Source: an uncultured Oscillospiraceae bacterium
Lineage (GTDB): Bacteria > Bacillota > Clostridia > Oscillospirales > Ruminococcaceae
Direction of reading: 5' to 3'
Assembly (NCBI GenBank): GCA_934464775.1
Contig: CAKSKG010000010.1
Coordinates: 21,708-85,707 of the forward strand
DNA: 64,000 nucleotides
In this document: positions 23,223 to 32,305 of the stretch, piece by piece
Numbering within the stretch: the first letter of the stretch is position 1
Layout: every line of letters begins with the position of its first letter
Notes under the pieces: generated by a model
What the model saw: only the letters and a program-made list of their open reading frames with translations
Databases searched by the model: none
What the model was told of the DNA's origin: nothing
Position numbers and translations under genes: made by a program

Positions 23223-24626
23223 ATGTCGCAGAACAATATCGGAAAAGTAGTCCAGATCATCGGTGCCGTTGTTGATATCCGCTTTGAAAAGGACTGCCTT
23301 CCGAAGCTGCTTAATGCTATCGAGATACAGCTGAACGGTCAGAAGCTGGTGTGCGAGGTCGCTCAGCACATAGGCGATGATGTTGTGCGCTGCATCGCCA
23401 TGTCCTCAACAGACGGTCTGGTAAGAGGCGCTGACGCTGTTGATACGGGCAGCCCTATCACAGTTCCCGTCGGAAGAGGAACACTGGGCAGAATTTTCAA
23501 TATGCTGGGCGAGCCTGTTGACAACAAGCCCGAGCCTGAATATGAGGAAAGATGGGCTATCCACCGTGAAGCTCCCTCCTATGAAGAGCAGACGGCATCT
23601 AATGAGGTGCTTGAAACAGGCATCAAGGTAATCGACCTTATCTGCCCCTATCTTAAAGGCGGAAAGATCGGTCTTTTCGGAGGCGCAGGCGTCGGAAAGA
23701 CTGTCCTTATCCAGGAGCTTATCAACAACGTTGCCAACCAGCACGGCGGTATCTCCGTATTTACGGGCGTTGGCGAGCGTACCCGTGAGGGCAATGACCT
23801 TTACAACGAAATGACCGAATCGGGAGTTATCGACAAGACCGTTCTTGTTTACGGTCAGATGAACGAGCCTCCCGGAGCAAGAATGAGAGTAGGTCTTTCG
23901 GGACTTACAATGGCGGAATATTTCCGTGACGTTGAGGGACAGGACGTGCTTCTGTTCATCGACAACATCTTCCGTTTCACACAGGCAGGCTCCGAGGTAT
24001 CGGCTCTGCTTGGACGTATGCCCTCCGCCGTTGGCTATCAGCCTACGCTGGCTACGGAAATGGGCGCTCTTCAGGAGCGTATCACATCGACTCACAAGGG
24101 ATCTATCACATCGGTACAGGCGGTATACGTTCCTGCCGATGACCTGACAGACCCTGCTCCCGCAACAACATTCGCACATCTGGACGCAACCACGGTTCTT
24201 TCCAGATCTATTTCATCGCTGGGTATCTTCCCTGCCGTGGATCCTCTTGATTCCACATCAAGAATACTCAGCCCCGACGTTGTCGGTCAGGAGCATTACG
24301 AGACTGCAAGAGCCGTACAGAACATTCTCCAGAGATACACCGAGCTTCAGGATATCATCGCTATCATGGGCATGGACGAGCTTTCCGACGAGGACAAGCT
24401 CACCGTAAGCCGTGCAAGAAAGATCCAGCGTTTCCTTTCCCAGCCGTTCCACGTTGCGGAGCAGTTCACGGGCATGAAGGGCAAGTATGTTCCCCTGAAG
24501 GAAACGATCAGAGGCTTCAAGGAGATCATTGCGGGAATGCACGACGATCTTCCCGAGTCCGCCTTCCTCTTTGTCGGAACTATCGACGAAGCAGTTGAAA
24601 AGGCGAAGAATTCTTCCGCTGATTGA
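23223..24626 (+). CDS. atpD: F0F1 ATP synthase subunit beta
   Basis: A 467-residue catalytic subunit. Walker A is GGAGVGKT, catalytic Glu lies in GVGERTREGNDLY, and the beta signature PAVDPLDSTSR is present. ATG at 23223 is preferred, 7-8 bases after GAGGTGA and matching relatives (MSQNNIGKVVQIIG); the TTG at 23199 has no good ribosome binding site. Confidence 0.97.
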   Translation: MSQNNIGKVVQIIGAVVDIRFEKDCLPKLLNAIEIQLNGQKLVCEVAQHIGDDVVRCIAMSSTDGLVRGADAVDTGSPITVPVGRGTLGRIFNMLGEPVDNKPEPEYEERWAIHREAPSYEEQTASNEVLETGIKVIDLICPYLKGGKIGLFGGAGVGKTVLIQELINNVANQHGGISVFTGVGERTREGNDLYNEMTESGVIDKTVLVYGQMNEPPGARMRVGLSGLTMAEYFRDVEGQDVLLFIDNIFRFTQAGSEVSALLGRMPSAVGYQPTLATEMGALQERITSTHKGSITSVQAVYVPADDLTDPAPATTFAHLDATTVLSRSISSLGIFPAVDPLDSTSRILSPDVVGQEHYETARAVQNILQRYTELQDIIAIMGMDELSDEDKLTVSRARKIQRFLSQPFHVAEQFTGMKGKYVPLKETIRGFKEIIAGMHDDLPESAFLFVGTIDEAVEKAKNSSAD

Positions 24627-24658
24627 TGTCACTGCGGAGAAAGGAATGATAATTTTTT

Positions 24659-25081
24659 ATGGCGGCTTTGTTCACACTTAAAATTATCACCCCCGAAAAA
24701 ATATTTTTTGAAGGGGAAACCTCGCAGGTAATCGTCCGCACCTCGGAAGGTGACATCGGCATACTTGCGAACCACATCAGTCTTGTTGCAGACCTGCCCT
24801 CGGGACCTGTAAAGATCAAGCAGGAGAACGGTGACTGGCACACTGCGGCTGTTTCCACGGGACTTATCAAGGTCGGCGGAAACAAGGTCAGCATATTTGC
24901 AAATGCCGTCGAATGGGCGGAGGACATTGATATCGACTGGGCGAAGCGCTCCGAAGAGGAAGCTCGTCAGCGTTTAAAGGAAGCACAGCAGAGCAAGCGT
25001 GAGATGGATTACGCAGAATTGAAGCTCAAGCGTGCGCTGAACCGAATCAGTGTTCACGACAAATACGGCAGCACAAGATAA
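24659..25081 (+). CDS. atpC: F0F1 ATP synthase subunit epsilon
   Basis: A 140-residue rotor subunit with an N-terminal beta sandwich (FTLKIITPEKIFFEGETSQV, EGDIGILANHISLVADL) and a C-terminal helical hairpin (AKRSEEEARQRLKEAQ, KLKRALNRISV). It couples gamma to the c ring and can inhibit ATP hydrolysis. Last gene of the operon. Confidence 0.94.
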   Translation: MAALFTLKIITPEKIFFEGETSQVIVRTSEGDIGILANHISLVADLPSGPVKIKQENGDWHTAAVSTGLIKVGGNKVSIFANAVEWAEDIDIDWAKRSEEEARQRLKEAQQSKREMDYAELKLKRALNRISVHDKYGSTR

Positions 25082-25094
25082 AATATGGGTTTTG

Positions 25095-25146
25095 AACCCC
25101 TCCGTGTTATGGCTTTTACGGCTTATCACGGAGGGGTTATTTTTTC
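25095..25146 (+). terminator. terminator of the atp operon
   Basis: Perfect 12-bp stem (25095-25106 with 25127-25138) followed by ATTTTTTC. The following 25147-25382 has no gene I can support. Confidence 0.85.
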
Positions 25147-25382
25147 ACTGCGGTTTGGATTTTTGCGCTTCCATACAAAACATACATAAAAACAGCATAA
25201 AAAGCAGTTGAAAAATAATATTAAAGAAAGCAAACCAGACCCAAAAGTCATTTGACAGCATTTATTGAGTAAAACTAAAAATATCTCCCCCTCCCCTTCG
25301 ACGAATTTTTTCCGCCCGTCGGGTATATATTTATAAAGCCGATGTTTCAGCGGCAAATAAATTGTGAAAGAGAGCGGACGGT

Positions 25383-25895
25383 ATGAATTATCTTTTTATG
25401 AAAAAAACTGCGGGACTTTTTCTGGCACTTCTCATGACCAACGGCACGGCTTTTTCGGTGAGAGCCGCAGAGGCACTCCCCCTGCCCGATATCAACACAT
25501 CGTTCAAGACCTATATGGATTACCGTGCTATCACCGACAGGTCCTCCGCCCAGTATGAGCTCCAGCAGGAAGCCTATACCGACAGCGACGGCATACGCCG
25601 TGTGGGCGATGATGTATGTATCGCCGTCGGCTCGGCATATGCGGACAATATCGGAGACAGGCTGGAGATAACTCTTGAAAGCGGCAGCACCTTTACCGCC
25701 GTCGTGGGAGATTTCAAAGCGGACCGCGACACCGACTCAATGCATATGTATTATCCCGTCTGCGAGGGCATGGGCGATGTGACAGAATTTATTGCCGATA
25801 CCTCAAAGCTGGACAGGCAGGTGCGTGTTTCGGGCAGCATCGGCTCTATCGAAAAATACAGCGGCTGTATATCCTCGATCGTTCCCATAGAATAA
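25383..25895 (+). CDS. secreted protein of unknown function
   Basis: A 170-residue protein with a clear signal peptide (MKKTAGLFLALLMTNGTAFS, cleavage near VRAAEA). The mature part has DSDGIRRVGDDVCIAVGSAY, DRLEITLESGSTFTAVVGDF and ADRDTDSMHMYYPV; this is reminiscent of a small double-psi or 3D-type beta barrel, but I cannot name a family with confidence. A second ATG five codons in (25398) is equally possible as start. The Shine-Dalgarno is weak. Confidence 0.65.
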   Translation: MNYLFMKKTAGLFLALLMTNGTAFSVRAAEALPLPDINTSFKTYMDYRAITDRSSAQYELQQEAYTDSDGIRRVGDDVCIAVGSAYADNIGDRLEITLESGSTFTAVVGDFKADRDTDSMHMYYPVCEGMGDVTEFIADTSKLDRQVRVSGSIGSIEKYSGCISSIVPIE

Positions 25896-25960
25896 CAAAT
25901 CAGCAAAATACGGTCAAATTTTTATCCTATAAAAAAATTATACTTTTTTAACTTTTCCTA

Positions 25961-25989
25961 TTGACATTTGCCGAAAGATGTGTTATTAT
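25961..25989 (+). promoter_or_regulatory. sigma-A promoter of rubrerythrin
   Basis: TTGACA (25961-25966), 17-base spacer, TATTAT (25984-25989). Confidence 0.8.
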
Positions 25990-26004
25990 ATAAACACATC
26001 AAGA

Positions 26005-26019
26005 TGATAACAATTATCA
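26005..26019 (+). promoter_or_regulatory. Fur/PerR-type operator
   Basis: TGATAACAATTATCA, a 7-1-7 inverted repeat that differs from the Fur box TGATAATNATTATCA at one base. It begins 16 bases after the -10 box, at the expected start of transcription, so a bound Fur-family protein would block rubrerythrin expression. Confidence 0.7.
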
Positions 26020-26062
26020 TTAAGGAGATAATAATATTAATAAAACATGGAGGATAAAAATT

Positions 26063-26614
26063 ATGACTAAGTGGATTTGTTCAGTATGCGGATACGTTTA
26101 TGAGGGCGAGCAGGCTCCCGAGAAATGTCCCCAGTGCAAGGCTCCCGCTTCAAAGTTTACAAAGGCTGAGGCTTCATCTGTTTCATGGGCTTGCGAGCAC
26201 GCAGTAGGTATCGCAAAGAGCGTTGACAATCAGGAGATCATCGACGGTCTGAGAGAGAATTTCAACGGCGAATGTTCCGAGGTCGGAATGTATCTTGCAA
26301 TGTCAAGAGTTGCCGACAGAGAGGGCTATCCCGAAGTTGCCGAGGCTTACAAGAGAATCGCTTTCGAGGAAGCAGAGCACGCAGCAAAGTTTGCCGAGAT
26401 GCTCGGTGAGGTCGTTACAGACTCCACAAAGAAGAATCTTGAGATGCGTGTAATGGCTGAGGGCGGTGCCTGCGAGGGCAAGCTCAAGCTTGCAAAGCTT
26501 GCAAAGGCTCTCGATCTGGACGCTATCCATGACACAGTTCATGAAATGGCAAAGGACGAAGCTCGCCACGGTGCGGCTTTCAACGGTCTGCTTAACAGAT
26601 ATTTCAATAAGTAA
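26063..26614 (+). CDS. rubrerythrin, reverse domain order
   Basis: A 183-residue peroxide-scavenging protein of anaerobes. Unlike classical rubrerythrin the rubredoxin domain comes first (Cys6, Cys9, Cys22, Cys25 bind one iron) and the four-helix ferritin-like domain second, with iron ligands in NFNGECSEVGMYL, FEEAEHAAKF and KDEARHGAAF. It reduces hydrogen peroxide to water with electrons passed through the rubredoxin site. ATG at 26063 follows GGAGG by 9 bases. It has its own promoter, Fur-type operator and terminator. Confidence 0.93.
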   Translation: MTKWICSVCGYVYEGEQAPEKCPQCKAPASKFTKAEASSVSWACEHAVGIAKSVDNQEIIDGLRENFNGECSEVGMYLAMSRVADREGYPEVAEAYKRIAFEEAEHAAKFAEMLGEVVTDSTKKNLEMRVMAEGGACEGKLKLAKLAKALDLDAIHDTVHEMAKDEARHGAAFNGLLNRYFNK

Positions 26615-26634
26615 TTTTTAAGGTACTTACACAT

Positions 26635-26673
26635 AAAAAGCTCTGTAATGCGCAATGCATACAGAGCTTTTTG
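26635..26673 (+). terminator. terminator after rubrerythrin
   Basis: Stem AAAAAGCTCTGTA (26635-26647) with its complement (26660-26672), with A/T runs both sides; may also serve the converging gene at 26691. Confidence 0.82.
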
Positions 26674-26690
26674 TTATATATGAAGCTTTC

Positions 26691-27218
26691 TCACAGCCCC
26701 AGATCCGCATAATCCTCGGGCAAAAATCTGTGATATATGATATGCACACCCTCGTCGCAGAAGCAGTAATAATATCTGTCGGGATAGGGCTGCTCAAAGT
26801 AGATCAGCGTTTCAAACTCGCCGTTTTCAATGCTTTCAATGTGTATCTTGTCGGAACGGCTCCTGAAAAGCTTTATGATATCCTCCATTGTGCCGTGACT
26901 GCCAACGATATCCACAAGCTCATGTATAAAATCATTGCTGTCCGTATTTTCATGCACATATGCCGCACCCTCGGCAGGAATATAGAAGCAGAAACGCTCT
27001 CCGCTGACTGAAACCTCCACAGCTCCAAGCTTTTCGGACGAAAATCCGCCGAGAATCTTCATCATTTCATCGGCGTCTGCGTCCGTTTTGAAAAAGTGAT
27101 TCAGCGAACTGAGCGGATAATACAGCCTGATAGGATTATTGTCAAAACCCACCTTTGCCTGCGATTCTTTCAGCAGGTCGATTATATTGTTTTCAAGCAC
27201 ATCATAATTCATATGCAT
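26691..27218 (-). CDS. conserved hypothetical protein (possibly DUF3877-like)
   Basis: A 175-residue acidic soluble protein with no signal peptide or membrane helix. Segments such as IRLYYPLSSLNHFF, ERFCFYIPAEGAAYVHE and PDRYYYCFCDEGVHIIYH recall a Clostridia-specific uncharacterised family (DUF3877, from memory). Function unknown. GGAAG lies 5 bases before the ATG. It is separated from the HD gene upstream by a terminator. Confidence 0.65.
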   Translation of the reverse strand: MHMNYDVLENNIIDLLKESQAKVGFDNNPIRLYYPLSSLNHFFKTDADADEMMKILGGFSSEKLGAVEVSVSGERFCFYIPAEGAAYVHENTDSNDFIHELVDIVGSHGTMEDIIKLFRSRSDKIHIESIENGEFETLIYFEQPYPDRYYYCFCDEGVHIIYHRFLPEDYADLGL

Positions 27219-27270
27219 TCTCTTCCTTTCATAAAAACATAATGTATACCTTTAAAGTATATTTTTAAAG

Positions 27271-27300
27271 CTTTAAAAATGCAGGGAAAATACCCTGCAT
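27271..27300 (-). terminator. terminator after HD-domain gene
   Basis: Perfect 8-bp stem ATGCAGGG/CCCTGCAT (27279-27300), then TTTTTAAAG in the minus direction. Confidence 0.7.
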
Positions 27301-27313
27301 CTTCAATTTACGA

Positions 27314-27883
27314 TCAGTATTTGCTGTATTCTTCCTCGCAGCTTCTCATTGCAAGGATCGTCCTTTCGATAAGCTCGTCCAGAGTCCAGCCAAGCATTTC
27401 CGCTCCGCGCTCAATGACCTCACGGGAACAGCCTGCCGCAAAATTTGCGTTCTTGTATTTTTTCTTCACCGACTTTACTTCCATGTCGGCAACGCTCTTC
27501 GACGGACGCATCAAAGCAACCGCTCCGATAAGTCCTGTCAGCTCGTCAACGGCATACAGTACATTTTCCATTTCATGCTCGGGAGCAATATCGACCGTCA
27601 GCTTGTAGCCGTGACTTGCCGTTGCATGGATTATCCGCTCGTCGATTCCACGCTCATGCATTATTTCCTGCTCCTTGATGCAGTGCTGCTCGGGGAACTG
27701 CTCAAAATCCAGATCGTGAAGCAGACCGACTATTCCCCAGAATTCCTTTTCATCGCCATAGCCAAGCTCCTCGGCGAAATATTTCATAACGCCCTCCACC
27801 GTTACGGCATGACGGAGATGAAACGGCTCCTTGTTATATTCATTAAGCAGCTGCCATGCTTCTTCTCTTGAAAATCCGGCCAT
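27314..27883 (-). CDS. HD-domain phosphohydrolase
   Basis: A 189-residue single HD domain. Metal ligands are visible as His in FHLRHAVTVEGVMKYFA, the His-Asp pair in GLLHDLDFEQFPEQH, and later ATASHGYKL and YAVDELTG. HD proteins cleave phosphoester bonds of nucleotides or signalling molecules; the substrate is unknown. It lies 13 bases after tcdA and is probably in the same transcript. Confidence 0.83.
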   Translation of the reverse strand: MAGFSREEAWQLLNEYNKEPFHLRHAVTVEGVMKYFAEELGYGDEKEFWGIVGLLHDLDFEQFPEQHCIKEQEIMHERGIDERIIHATASHGYKLTVDIAPEHEMENVLYAVDELTGLIGAVALMRPSKSVADMEVKSVKKKYKNANFAAGCSREVIERGAEMLGWTLDELIERTILAMRSCEEEYSKY

Positions 27884-27896
27884 AATAACACTTCCT

Positions 27897-28661
27897 TTAT
27901 TTATTTTTAAAGCCCGTGATATCCTTGATTATCTCTCCTGCAATGATAAGTCCCGCAGTTGACGGAACAAACGCATTGGAGCCGGGAATATCCCTGCGCT
28001 GAGTGCATTTTCTCGTTGTGCCGGGAGGACAGATACAGTGCTGTCTGCACGATATAGCCATATCCTCAACGGGCGGAATTGCCTTTTCCTTGGAATAAAC
28101 CACTTTAAGCCCATCAACATTGCGCTTTCTCAGCTCGTATCTTATAACTCTCGCCAGCGGACATACCGACGTATCATAAATATCCGCCACCTCCAGCATA
28201 TCGGGGTTCACCTTGTTTCCCGCACCCATGGAGCTGATTATCGGCGTGCCGCATTTTTTCGCATTCATGATAAGCTCGATCTTGCCCGTAACGGTATCAA
28301 TTGCATCAACAACGTAATCGTACTGTGTAAAATCGAACTGATCCGATGTATCAGGCATATAAAACGTCTTATAGGTAGTCACCTTGCATTCGGGATTAAT
28401 GTCCTTTATTCTCGCCTCGGCAACGTCCACCTTGTATTTTCCGACTGTGGAACGGAGCGCAAATATCTGTCTGTTCAGATTTGTAAGGCATACCTTGTCA
28501 TCGTCCACAAGGTCAATAGCACCTATTCCGCTGCGCACCAGCGCCTCAACTGTATATCCGCCCACGCCGCCTATTCCGAAAACAATTACTCTTGAAGCCG
28601 CAAGCTTTTCCATTGCTTCCGCTCCGAAGGTCAGCTGTGTTCTTGAAAACTGATTAAGCAT
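27897..28661 (-). CDS. tcdA: tRNA threonylcarbamoyladenosine dehydratase TcdA
   Basis: A 254-residue ThiF/E1-like enzyme that cyclises t6A37 of tRNAs to ct6A using ATP. It has VIVFGIGGVGGYTVEALVRSGI, DLVDDDKVCLTNLNRQI with the conserved Arg, the DYVVDAIDTVTGK segment and SSMGAGNKVNPD. A CxxxCxCPPG cluster (CRQHCICPPGTTRKC) and the final GLIIAGEIIKDI match this branch rather than ThiF or MoeB. ATG at 28661 is chosen with AAAGGA 8 bases upstream; the TTG at 28682 overlaps that site. Confidence 0.9.
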   Translation of the reverse strand: MLNQFSRTQLTFGAEAMEKLAASRVIVFGIGGVGGYTVEALVRSGIGAIDLVDDDKVCLTNLNRQIFALRSTVGKYKVDVAEARIKDINPECKVTTYKTFYMPDTSDQFDFTQYDYVVDAIDTVTGKIELIMNAKKCGTPIISSMGAGNKVNPDMLEVADIYDTSVCPLARVIRYELRKRNVDGLKVVYSKEKAIPPVEDMAISCRQHCICPPGTTRKCTQRRDIPGSNAFVPSTAGLIIAGEIIKDITGFKNK

Positions 28662-28693
28662 TTCATCGTTCCTTTCGCTCAATTATAAAAAAC

Positions 28694-28722
28694 ATTATAT
28701 CATATTTATATGATAATGTCTA
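28694..28722 (-). promoter_or_regulatory. sigma-A promoter of tcdA
   Basis: Minus strand: TAGACA (28722-28717), 17-base spacer, TATAAT (28699-28694) with extended TGA. Confidence 0.75.
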
Positions 28723-28761
28723 TATCTTTTGTAGATATTTTTATTAAGGAAAATTTCAGCA

Positions 28762-28800
28762 CAAAAAAGATGCAGTCCTGCCCGAAAGCAGAACTGCATC
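28762..28800 (-). terminator. terminator of the pfl operon
   Basis: 13-bp stem with six-base loop (28769-28800) followed by TTTTTT in the minus direction. Confidence 0.88.
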
Positions 28801-28809
28801 ATGACAAAC

Positions 28810-29535
28810 TTATTTAACAAGAATTTCCTCGGCCTGCTTGACCTGCTCTTCTGTGGGAACAGGAACGCCCTCAAGGGGATAAGGAATTTTAAGGTTCTGC
28901 CATTTGAACAGACCCAATGTGTGATACGGAAGAATCTCAACACGCTCAACGCCGTTGAGGCTGTCGATAAACTCACGCATTTTCTTCAGATCATCGGGAT
29001 CGTCCGTAACTCCCGGAACAAGAACGTGTCTGATCCACATTTTCTTGCCGTGATCGGAGAGCCATTTTGCCAGAGCAATAATATTCTTATTTGTATATCC
29101 CGTAAGGCGGCGGTGAGCTTCCTCGGAGAAATCTTTAAGATCAAGCATAACAAGATCGGTGTTATCCATAAGCTTTTCAAAGCTGCTCATGAACTCTGCG
29201 TCTTCCTCGTTAAAAGGCTGACCCGATGTATCAAGGCAGGTATTTACACCCTTATGTTTTGCAAGGCTGAAAAGCTCGGCAACAAAGCCTGCCTGAAGCA
29301 AAGGCTCGCCGCCGCTGACGGTTATTCCGCCGTCTGCCTTCCAGTAGTTCTTATAACGGTAGGCACGCTCAAAAAGCTTGGCTGCCTCCCAGTCTTCTCC
29401 TTCGGTCATGCTCCAGGTCTCGGGATTGTGACAAAACTTGCAGCGCATTTTGCAGCCCTGAAGAAATATCACAAACCTTACGCCCGGTCCGTCAACCAGT
29501 CCGAATGTTTCAAGAGAATGAACCCGTCCTGTCAT
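28810..29535 (-). CDS. pflA: pyruvate formate-lyase activating enzyme
   Basis: A 241-residue radical SAM enzyme that makes the glycyl radical on PflB. Cys28, Cys32 and Cys35 in GCKMRCKFC bind the 4Fe-4S cluster; ITVSGGEPLLQ is the SAM-binding GGE motif. ETFGLVDGPGVRFVIFLQG at the N-terminus is typical. ATG at 29535 lies 6 bases after the pflB stop with no clear Shine-Dalgarno, so translation is probably coupled; a TTG at 29541 touching the stop codon is the alternative. Confidence 0.94.
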   Translation of the reverse strand: MTGRVHSLETFGLVDGPGVRFVIFLQGCKMRCKFCHNPETWSMTEGEDWEAAKLFERAYRYKNYWKADGGITVSGGEPLLQAGFVAELFSLAKHKGVNTCLDTSGQPFNEEDAEFMSSFEKLMDNTDLVMLDLKDFSEEAHRRLTGYTNKNIIALAKWLSDHGKKMWIRHVLVPGVTDDPDDLKKMREFIDSLNGVERVEILPYHTLGLFKWQNLKIPYPLEGVPVPTEEQVKQAEEILVK

Positions 29536-29541
29536 CAGCAA

Positions 29542-31812
29542 TTACATAGATGTGTGGCAAGTACGAGAAATAACGTCCATCTGCTGCTCCTTAGTAAGGT
29601 CGATGAACTTAACAGCGTAGCCCGATACACGGATTGTGAAGTTTGCATACTCTTCCTTCTCGGGGTGCTCCATAGCGTCGATGAGCTTTTCCTTGCCGAA
29701 TACGTTAACGTTGAGGTGGTGTGCACCCTGATCGAAGTAACCGTCAAGAACGTTGACCAGATTATTAACTCTTTCGTCTGCGGAGTGACCGAGAGCGTCG
29801 GGGTTGATAGTCTGAGTATTGGAAATACCGTCAAGAGCCCATGTATAGGGAAGCTTTGCAACGGAGTTAAGAGATGCGAGGAGACCGCTCTTCTCTGCGC
29901 CGTATGCAGGGTTAGCACCGGGAGACAGAGGCTCGCCTGCCTTTCTTCCGTCAGGAAGAGCACCTGTTGCCTTGCCGTATACAACGTTGGATGTAATTGT
30001 GAGGATAGATGTTGTAGCCTCGGAGTTGCGGTATGTGTGACGCTTCTTGATCATCTTGAGGAATGTATCGAGGAGCCATACTGCGATCTCGTCTGCACGG
30101 TCGTCATCGTTGCCGTATCTGGGGAAGTCGCCGTCGATCTTATAATCAACTGCTACGCCGTGCTCATCACGGATAACGCTTACCTTTGCATACTTGATAG
30201 CGCTGAGGGAGTCAACAACGTGAGAGAAGCCTGCAATACCTGTTGCAAATGTTCTTCTTACGTCTGTATCGATGAGAGCCATCTCAGCTGCCTCATAGTA
30301 ATACTTATCGTGCATATACTGAATGAGGTTCAGTGTATTTACATAAAGACCTGCGAGCCAATCCATCATTGTCTCATACTTAGCAACTACTGTATCATAG
30401 TCGAGAACATCGTCTGTGATAGGAGCGTAAGCGGGACCAACCTGGAGGTGCTTGCCGTACTTAGCGTCGATCTTCTCGTCAACGCCGCCGTTTATAGCAT
30501 AAAGGAGGCACTTAGCGAGGTTAGCTCTTGCGCCGAAGAACTGCATTTCCTTACCTGTCTGTGTAGCGGATACGCAGCAGCAGATAGAGTAGTCATCGCC
30601 CCATACAGGCTTCATTACATCGTCGTTCTCGTACTGAACGGAGCTTGTTGTAATGGAGATGTGGGAAGCGTACTTCTTGAAGTTCTCGGGGAGAGCGGAG
30701 GAATAAAGAACTGTGAGGTTAGGCTCGGGGGAAGGACCCATGTTCTCGAGTGTGTGGAGGAAACGGTAGTCGTTCTTTGTTACCATGGAACGTCCGTCTA
30801 CGCCGATACCGCCGACTTCCAGTGTTGCCCAAACGGGGTCGCCGGAGAACAGCTGGTTGTAGGAAGGAATACGAGCGAACTTAACCATACGGAACTTCAT
30901 GACAATGTGGTCAACCAGCTCCTGAGCCTCAGCCTCTGTGAGTGTGCCGTTTGCGAGGTCACGCTCAACATAGATGTCGAGGAATGTGGAGATACGGCCA
31001 ACGCTCATTGCAGCGCCGTTCTGTGTCTTGATAGCAGCCAGATAGCCGAAGTACAGCCACTGGAAAGCTTCCTTAGCGTTCTTTGCAGGCTCGGAAATAT
31101 CGAAACCGTACTTAGCAGCCATAGCCTTCATTTCCTTGAGAGCCTTGATCTGCATAGCGATCTCTTCACGGCTTCTGATAACGTCATCAGTCATTGTGCC
31201 GTCGCCGCAGTTAGCGAAGTCGTCCTGCTTGTCCTTGATGAGGTAGTCGATACCGTAAAGTGCAACACGGCGGTAGTCGCCTACGATTCTTCCGCGGCCG
31301 TATGTGTCGGGAAGACCTGTGATGATGTGGCTGTGACGAGCCATCTTCATCTCGGGAGTATATGCGCTGAAAACAGCGTCGGAGTGTGTGCGGCTGTATT
31401 CAGTGAAGATCTTGTGGAGCTCGGGATCGGGAGTATAGCCGTTTGTCTCACAAGCCTGCTCAGCCATCTTGATGCCGCCGAAAGGCATGAAAGCTCTCTT
31501 CAGGGGCTTGTCTGTCTGAAGACCTACAACCTTCTCAAGATCCTTAGTAGCCTCGTCGATATAACCGGGGTTATGAGCTGTAAGAGATGTAACGATCTTT
31601 GTATCCATATCGAGAACGCCGCCCTTAGCACGCTCTTCCTTCTGGAGTGCCTGAAGCTTGCCCCAAAGTGTGTTAGTAGCGTCTGTGGGACCTGCGAGGA
31701 ATGACTCGTCGCCGTCATAAGGCTTGTAGTTTCTCTGAATGAAGTCTCTTACGTTAACTTCTTCCTTCCAGAGGCGGCCTTCAAATCCATTCCACTGTTC
31801 ATAATTTACCAT
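29542..31812 (-). CDS. pflB: formate C-acetyltransferase (pyruvate formate-lyase)
   Basis: A 756-residue glycyl radical enzyme converting pyruvate and CoA to acetyl-CoA and formate, central to mixed-acid fermentation. The active-site cysteines lie in DDYSICCCVSATQTG and the radical Gly in IRVSGYAVKFIDL near the C-terminus. ATG at 31812 follows GGAGG by 7 bases and matches the family N-terminus MVNYEQWNGF; an upstream frame to 31869 is part of the leader. The gene has an unusually long structured leader. Confidence 0.97.
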   Translation of the reverse strand: MVNYEQWNGFEGRLWKEEVNVRDFIQRNYKPYDGDESFLAGPTDATNTLWGKLQALQKEERAKGGVLDMDTKIVTSLTAHNPGYIDEATKDLEKVVGLQTDKPLKRAFMPFGGIKMAEQACETNGYTPDPELHKIFTEYSRTHSDAVFSAYTPEMKMARHSHIITGLPDTYGRGRIVGDYRRVALYGIDYLIKDKQDDFANCGDGTMTDDVIRSREEIAMQIKALKEMKAMAAKYGFDISEPAKNAKEAFQWLYFGYLAAIKTQNGAAMSVGRISTFLDIYVERDLANGTLTEAEAQELVDHIVMKFRMVKFARIPSYNQLFSGDPVWATLEVGGIGVDGRSMVTKNDYRFLHTLENMGPSPEPNLTVLYSSALPENFKKYASHISITTSSVQYENDDVMKPVWGDDYSICCCVSATQTGKEMQFFGARANLAKCLLYAINGGVDEKIDAKYGKHLQVGPAYAPITDDVLDYDTVVAKYETMMDWLAGLYVNTLNLIQYMHDKYYYEAAEMALIDTDVRRTFATGIAGFSHVVDSLSAIKYAKVSVIRDEHGVAVDYKIDGDFPRYGNDDDRADEIAVWLLDTFLKMIKKRHTYRNSEATTSILTITSNVVYGKATGALPDGRKAGEPLSPGANPAYGAEKSGLLASLNSVAKLPYTWALDGISNTQTINPDALGHSADERVNNLVNVLDGYFDQGAHHLNVNVFGKEKLIDAMEHPEKEEYANFTIRVSGYAVKFIDLTKEQQMDVISRTCHTSM

Positions 31813-32106
31813 GGTTTTTCCTCCTGTATCGTAAATGATATGTGAGCCGTCAGAGATCAAGAGATCCAAGAGCGGCTTTCCAACACTAATGATAACTTTC
31901 CCTGAATCCGCAGAAGCATATCTGCATTCTCCCCTGTTTTATGCAAAGCCTTTTACATAAAACACGCCGCTCTGAGATATGGCACGAGCGGCTTTCGGAA
32001 ACACACAGCGATAAGCTGATTTAATATATTAACATACATAAAAATCAAGCACGGCAGATATTTTTCCGAATGCTTATTAAGAAATATTATCAATTATTTA
32101 GGTCTA
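31813..32106 (-). promoter_or_regulatory. long structured 5' leader of pflB
   Basis: About 290 bases lie between the promoter and the start codon. Minus-strand RNA can form successive hairpins: GCCGCTC with GAGCGGC (near 31970-31998) and GTTTTATG with CATAAAAC (near 31937-31965). A GAAAGCCGCTC segment occurs twice, so alternative pairings exist. No known riboswitch class is recognised. Confidence 0.5.
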
Positions 32107-32111
32107 CATAT

Positions 32112-32140
32112 ATAATAACACTACCGCCGAAAAATTGCAA
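32112..32140 (-). promoter_or_regulatory. sigma-A promoter of pflB
   Basis: Minus strand: TTGCAA (32140-32135), 17-base spacer, TATTAT (32117-32112). Confidence 0.72.
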
Positions 32141-32305
32141 TAGGCTAATGTAAATATTTTGTTACATAATTAAGTATTATATTTTAACTTCAAACATTAT
32201 GCAGGAACATACATATGGAATGATAAATATGGAATGTATTTTTTATACAAAAAACACATATTTTTTGCCTGCACTTTACATAATGACATATGCCGTCTGC
32301 TCATG

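Noticed and set aside
28801..31704. 967-codon open frame on the plus strand opposite pflA-pflB
   Set aside because: It runs antisense through two certain genes; codon bias in highly expressed pflB leaves the opposite frame free of stops. The translation is Cys/Val/Leu-rich and resembles no protein.
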